Source: an uncultured Blautia sp.
Lineage (GTDB): Bacteria; Bacillota; Clostridia; Lachnospirales; Lachnospiraceae
Direction of reading: 5' to 3'
DNA: 6,802 nt
Assembly: GCA_946629475.1 (NCBI GenBank)
Contig: CAMOXX010000150.1
Coordinates: 1 to 6,802 of the forward strand
The notes beneath the pieces are model-generated. The model had not been told where the DNA came from. It was given only the letters and a program-made list of their open reading frames with translations, and made no database searches. Shown in pieces: positions 5,401 through 6,802 of this stretch (its first letter is position 1; each line of letters opens with the position of its first letter). A program made the position numbers and the translations under genes.

Positions 5401-6279
5401 ATGAAACATGTATTGGGGAATCGTAAAGCGATCGCGCTTTTTGTGGTGCCGGCGCTGATCATCTATTCGGTGATTGTCATGCTGCCGGTCATCTGGTCAT
5501 TCTATTATTCCTTCTTCAACGGCAGCCCGGGACTCAAATGGGAGTTCTGCGGATTTGACAATTACCTGAGACTGTTTAAGGACAAAAACTTTCTGAACGC
5601 CCTGTCGGTCAACGGGAGATATATCCTGATCACCGTGATCGGACAGGTTGGCCTGGGCCTCCTTCTGGCGCTGATGTTCCGCTTTTGGCTCCGCCACTGC
5701 AAGACTCTCGTCAGGACGCTCGTGTTCTTCCCGGTGGTGCTTCCCACCGTCGCTGTAGGCCAGCTGTTCGCGAAGATCTATGAGATCCAGCCGAACTACG
5801 GCCTTCTGAACAGCCTTCTGGACAGCATCGGACTCACAAAGCTTGTCCAGCCCTGGATCGGGCAGGCCAGCACAGCCCTCTGGTGCCTGTGTGTTATGGA
5901 CATCTGGGTAGCCATGGGATTTTATTCGGTCATTTTTTACGGAGCGCTTCTGGATATTCCGGACGATGTGATCGAGGCAGCCCGGATCGACGGCGCCGGC
6001 AGCTTCAACCTTTTCCGGCGGGTTCTCCTGCCTCTGCTGCGCCCGATGATCATTACCAGCCTGGTGTTCAGCTTTTCCGGAACCGTCAAGATGTTCGAAT
6101 CCGCCCGTGCCCTTACCAACGGCGGACCGGGATCGGCCACAAAATCATTGTCCATGTATATGTACGATGTTTCCTTTACCTACGGCAAGGTCGGGTACGG
6201 CAGCGTCATAGCTCTGGTGATTTTCCTGATCTGCGTGCTGGGCTCCATTGTAATCAACCTGTTTGACGTAAAGGAATGA
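5401..6279 (+). CDS. Sugar ABC transporter permease, MalF/UgpA type
   Basis: This 292-residue inner-membrane protein forms half of the translocation channel. Six hydrophobic segments are visible at roughly 11-37, 73-98, 106-126, 157-180, 214-232 and 266-288. The cytoplasmic EAA loop, which docks on the ATPase, is intact as EAARIDGAGSFNLFRRVLLP (192-211). A second family feature is the ALTNGGPGSATKSLSMYMY segment (237-255), typical of the MalF/UgpA side of CUT1 sugar importers. Length is normal for the short forms of this family, which lack the large periplasmic loop of E. coli MalF. The gene lies downstream of the terminator-like hairpin and 16 bases ahead of the second permease gene, so the two are translated from one transcript. 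No ATPase gene is visible in this window; a shared MsmX-type ATPase is the usual solution in Firmicutes (inference). Confidence 0.94.
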   Translation: MKHVLGNRKAIALFVVPALIIYSVIVMLPVIWSFYYSFFNGSPGLKWEFCGFDNYLRLFKDKNFLNALSVNGRYILITVIGQVGLGLLLALMFRFWLRHCKTLVRTLVFFPVVLPTVAVGQLFAKIYEIQPNYGLLNSLLDSIGLTKLVQPWIGQASTALWCLCVMDIWVAMGFYSVIFYGALLDIPDDVIEAARIDGAGSFNLFRRVLLPLLRPMIITSLVFSFSGTVKMFESARALTNGGPGSATKSLSMYMYDVSFTYGKVGYGSVIALVIFLICVLGSIVINLFDVKE

Positions 6280-6287
6280 AGGGAGGA
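6280..6287 (+). promoter_or_regulatory. Ribosome binding site of the second permease gene
   Basis: AGGGAGGA starts immediately after the stop codon of the first permease gene and lies 8 bases before the ATG at 6296. It supports that start. Confidence 0.75.
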
Positions 6288-6295
6288 TATCAAAG

Positions 6296-6802
6296 ATGAA
6301 AAAAGCAGGAAGCTTTTTCCGGGGACTTGTGATTGTCCTGGTATGTTTGCTGGAAGTATATCCTCTGTTCTGGATGCTCACGGCCTCGTTCAAGCAGCAG
6401 TATGAGTGGAGCGATAAGCCGGCCTACGCCCTGAATTCCGGATTTTACTGGCAGAACTACTCCGACGCCTGGACAAGAGGACATATGTCCACCTATTTCA
6501 AAAACAGTCTGATCACCACACTGATTTCGCTGGTATTTATCGTGGTTTTCTCGTGCCTGGTCGGCTTTGCCGTGACGAAAATGCAGTGGAAGATGCGTGA
6601 GGCTGTGGCAAAATACTTCCAGTTCGGCATTATGATTCCGGTGGCGGTTGCCCTGATCCCCCTGTTCCAGATCTACAGCAGGGGTCATCTTCTCAACACC
6701 AGAACCTGCCTGATCATTACTTACATCGCGTTCGGCCTTTCGCTCTCCATCTATCTGGTACAGGGCTATCTCCGTTCCTTCCCGGACGAACTGATGGAGG
6801 CT
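6296..6802 (+). CDS. Sugar ABC transporter permease, MalG/UgpE type, N-terminal part
   Basis: The first 169 codons are present with no stop, and the gene runs off the window end. The protein begins MKKAGSFFRG with a membrane segment at about 8-31 containing the YPLFWMLTASFK motif, typical of MalG-type permeases. A predicted external stretch follows, rich in aromatic residues (FYWQNYSDAW), then YFKNSLITT and a second membrane segment. Further along are IMIPVAVALIPLFQIY and a segment ending YLVQGYLRSFPDELMEA, which is the start of the EAA loop; the window ends inside that motif. MalG-type permeases pair with the MalF-type protein to form the sugar channel in the cytoplasmic membrane. The usual length is about 270-300 residues, so roughly 100-130 residues are missing. 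No frameshift is visible in the part shown. Confidence 0.93.
   Translation, partial: MKKAGSFFRGLVIVLVCLLEVYPLFWMLTASFKQQYEWSDKPAYALNSGFYWQNYSDAWTRGHMSTYFKNSLITTLISLVFIVVFSCLVGFAVTKMQWKMREAVAKYFQFGIMIPVAVALIPLFQIYSRGHLLNTRTCLIITYIAFGLSLSIYLVQGYLRSFPDELMEA

Noticed and set aside
6290..6688. A 132-codon open frame on the - strand at the window end
   Set aside because: It is antisense to the second permease, whose + strand frame is open to the window edge with clear MalG-type features and a good ribosome binding site.

Overview
The window (6802 bases, all recognisable genes on the + strand) looks like a carbohydrate or acid-sugar utilisation locus from a Firmicute, most likely a Clostridia/Lachnospiraceae-type gut or anaerobic bacterium. 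This rests on several things seen together: a YesM/YesN-type two-component pair next to a family-1 sugar-binding protein and MalF/MalG-type permeases, strong AGGAGG-like ribosome binding sites, tight gene packing and a balanced base composition. The genus cannot be named from this sequence alone.

Layout. (1) 1-396: C-terminal end of a DUF1537/OtnK-family four-carbon acid sugar kinase, cut by the window start. (2) 393-1187: a complete beta-keto acid cleavage enzyme (BKACE/DUF849 family), overlapping the kinase by 4 bases (ATGA). (3) 1229-2827: a YesM-type membrane sensor histidine kinase. (4) 2832-3860: its YesN-type response regulator, with a receiver domain and an AraC-type DNA-binding domain. 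(5) 3861-3984: the only sizeable regulatory gap, holding a candidate promoter, a tandem/palindromic operator-like element and an inverted repeat. (6) 3985-5295: an extracellular sugar-binding protein. (7) 5296-5400: a gap with two hairpins, the second an intrinsic terminator or attenuator. (8) 5401-6279: the first ABC permease. (9) 6296-6802: the second ABC permease, cut by the window end just at its EAA loop. No gene-free stretch exceeds 300 bases.

How it probably works (inference). The histidine kinase senses an extracellular ligand or the loaded binding protein. The regulator then activates the promoter ahead of the binding-protein gene. The binding protein and two permeases import the substrate, powered by an ATPase not encoded here; many Firmicutes use a shared MsmX-type ATPase encoded elsewhere. 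The kinase and BKACE would act in the cytoplasm on an acid-sugar-derived or beta-keto acid intermediate, if they belong to the same pathway as the transporter. No mobile element, CRISPR array, tRNA or rRNA was seen. The individual families are all known. What is less ordinary is the combination of DUF1537 kinase and BKACE beside this transporter, a binding protein without a lipoprotein cysteine, a histidine kinase without a HAMP domain, and the structured gaps flanking the binding-protein gene.
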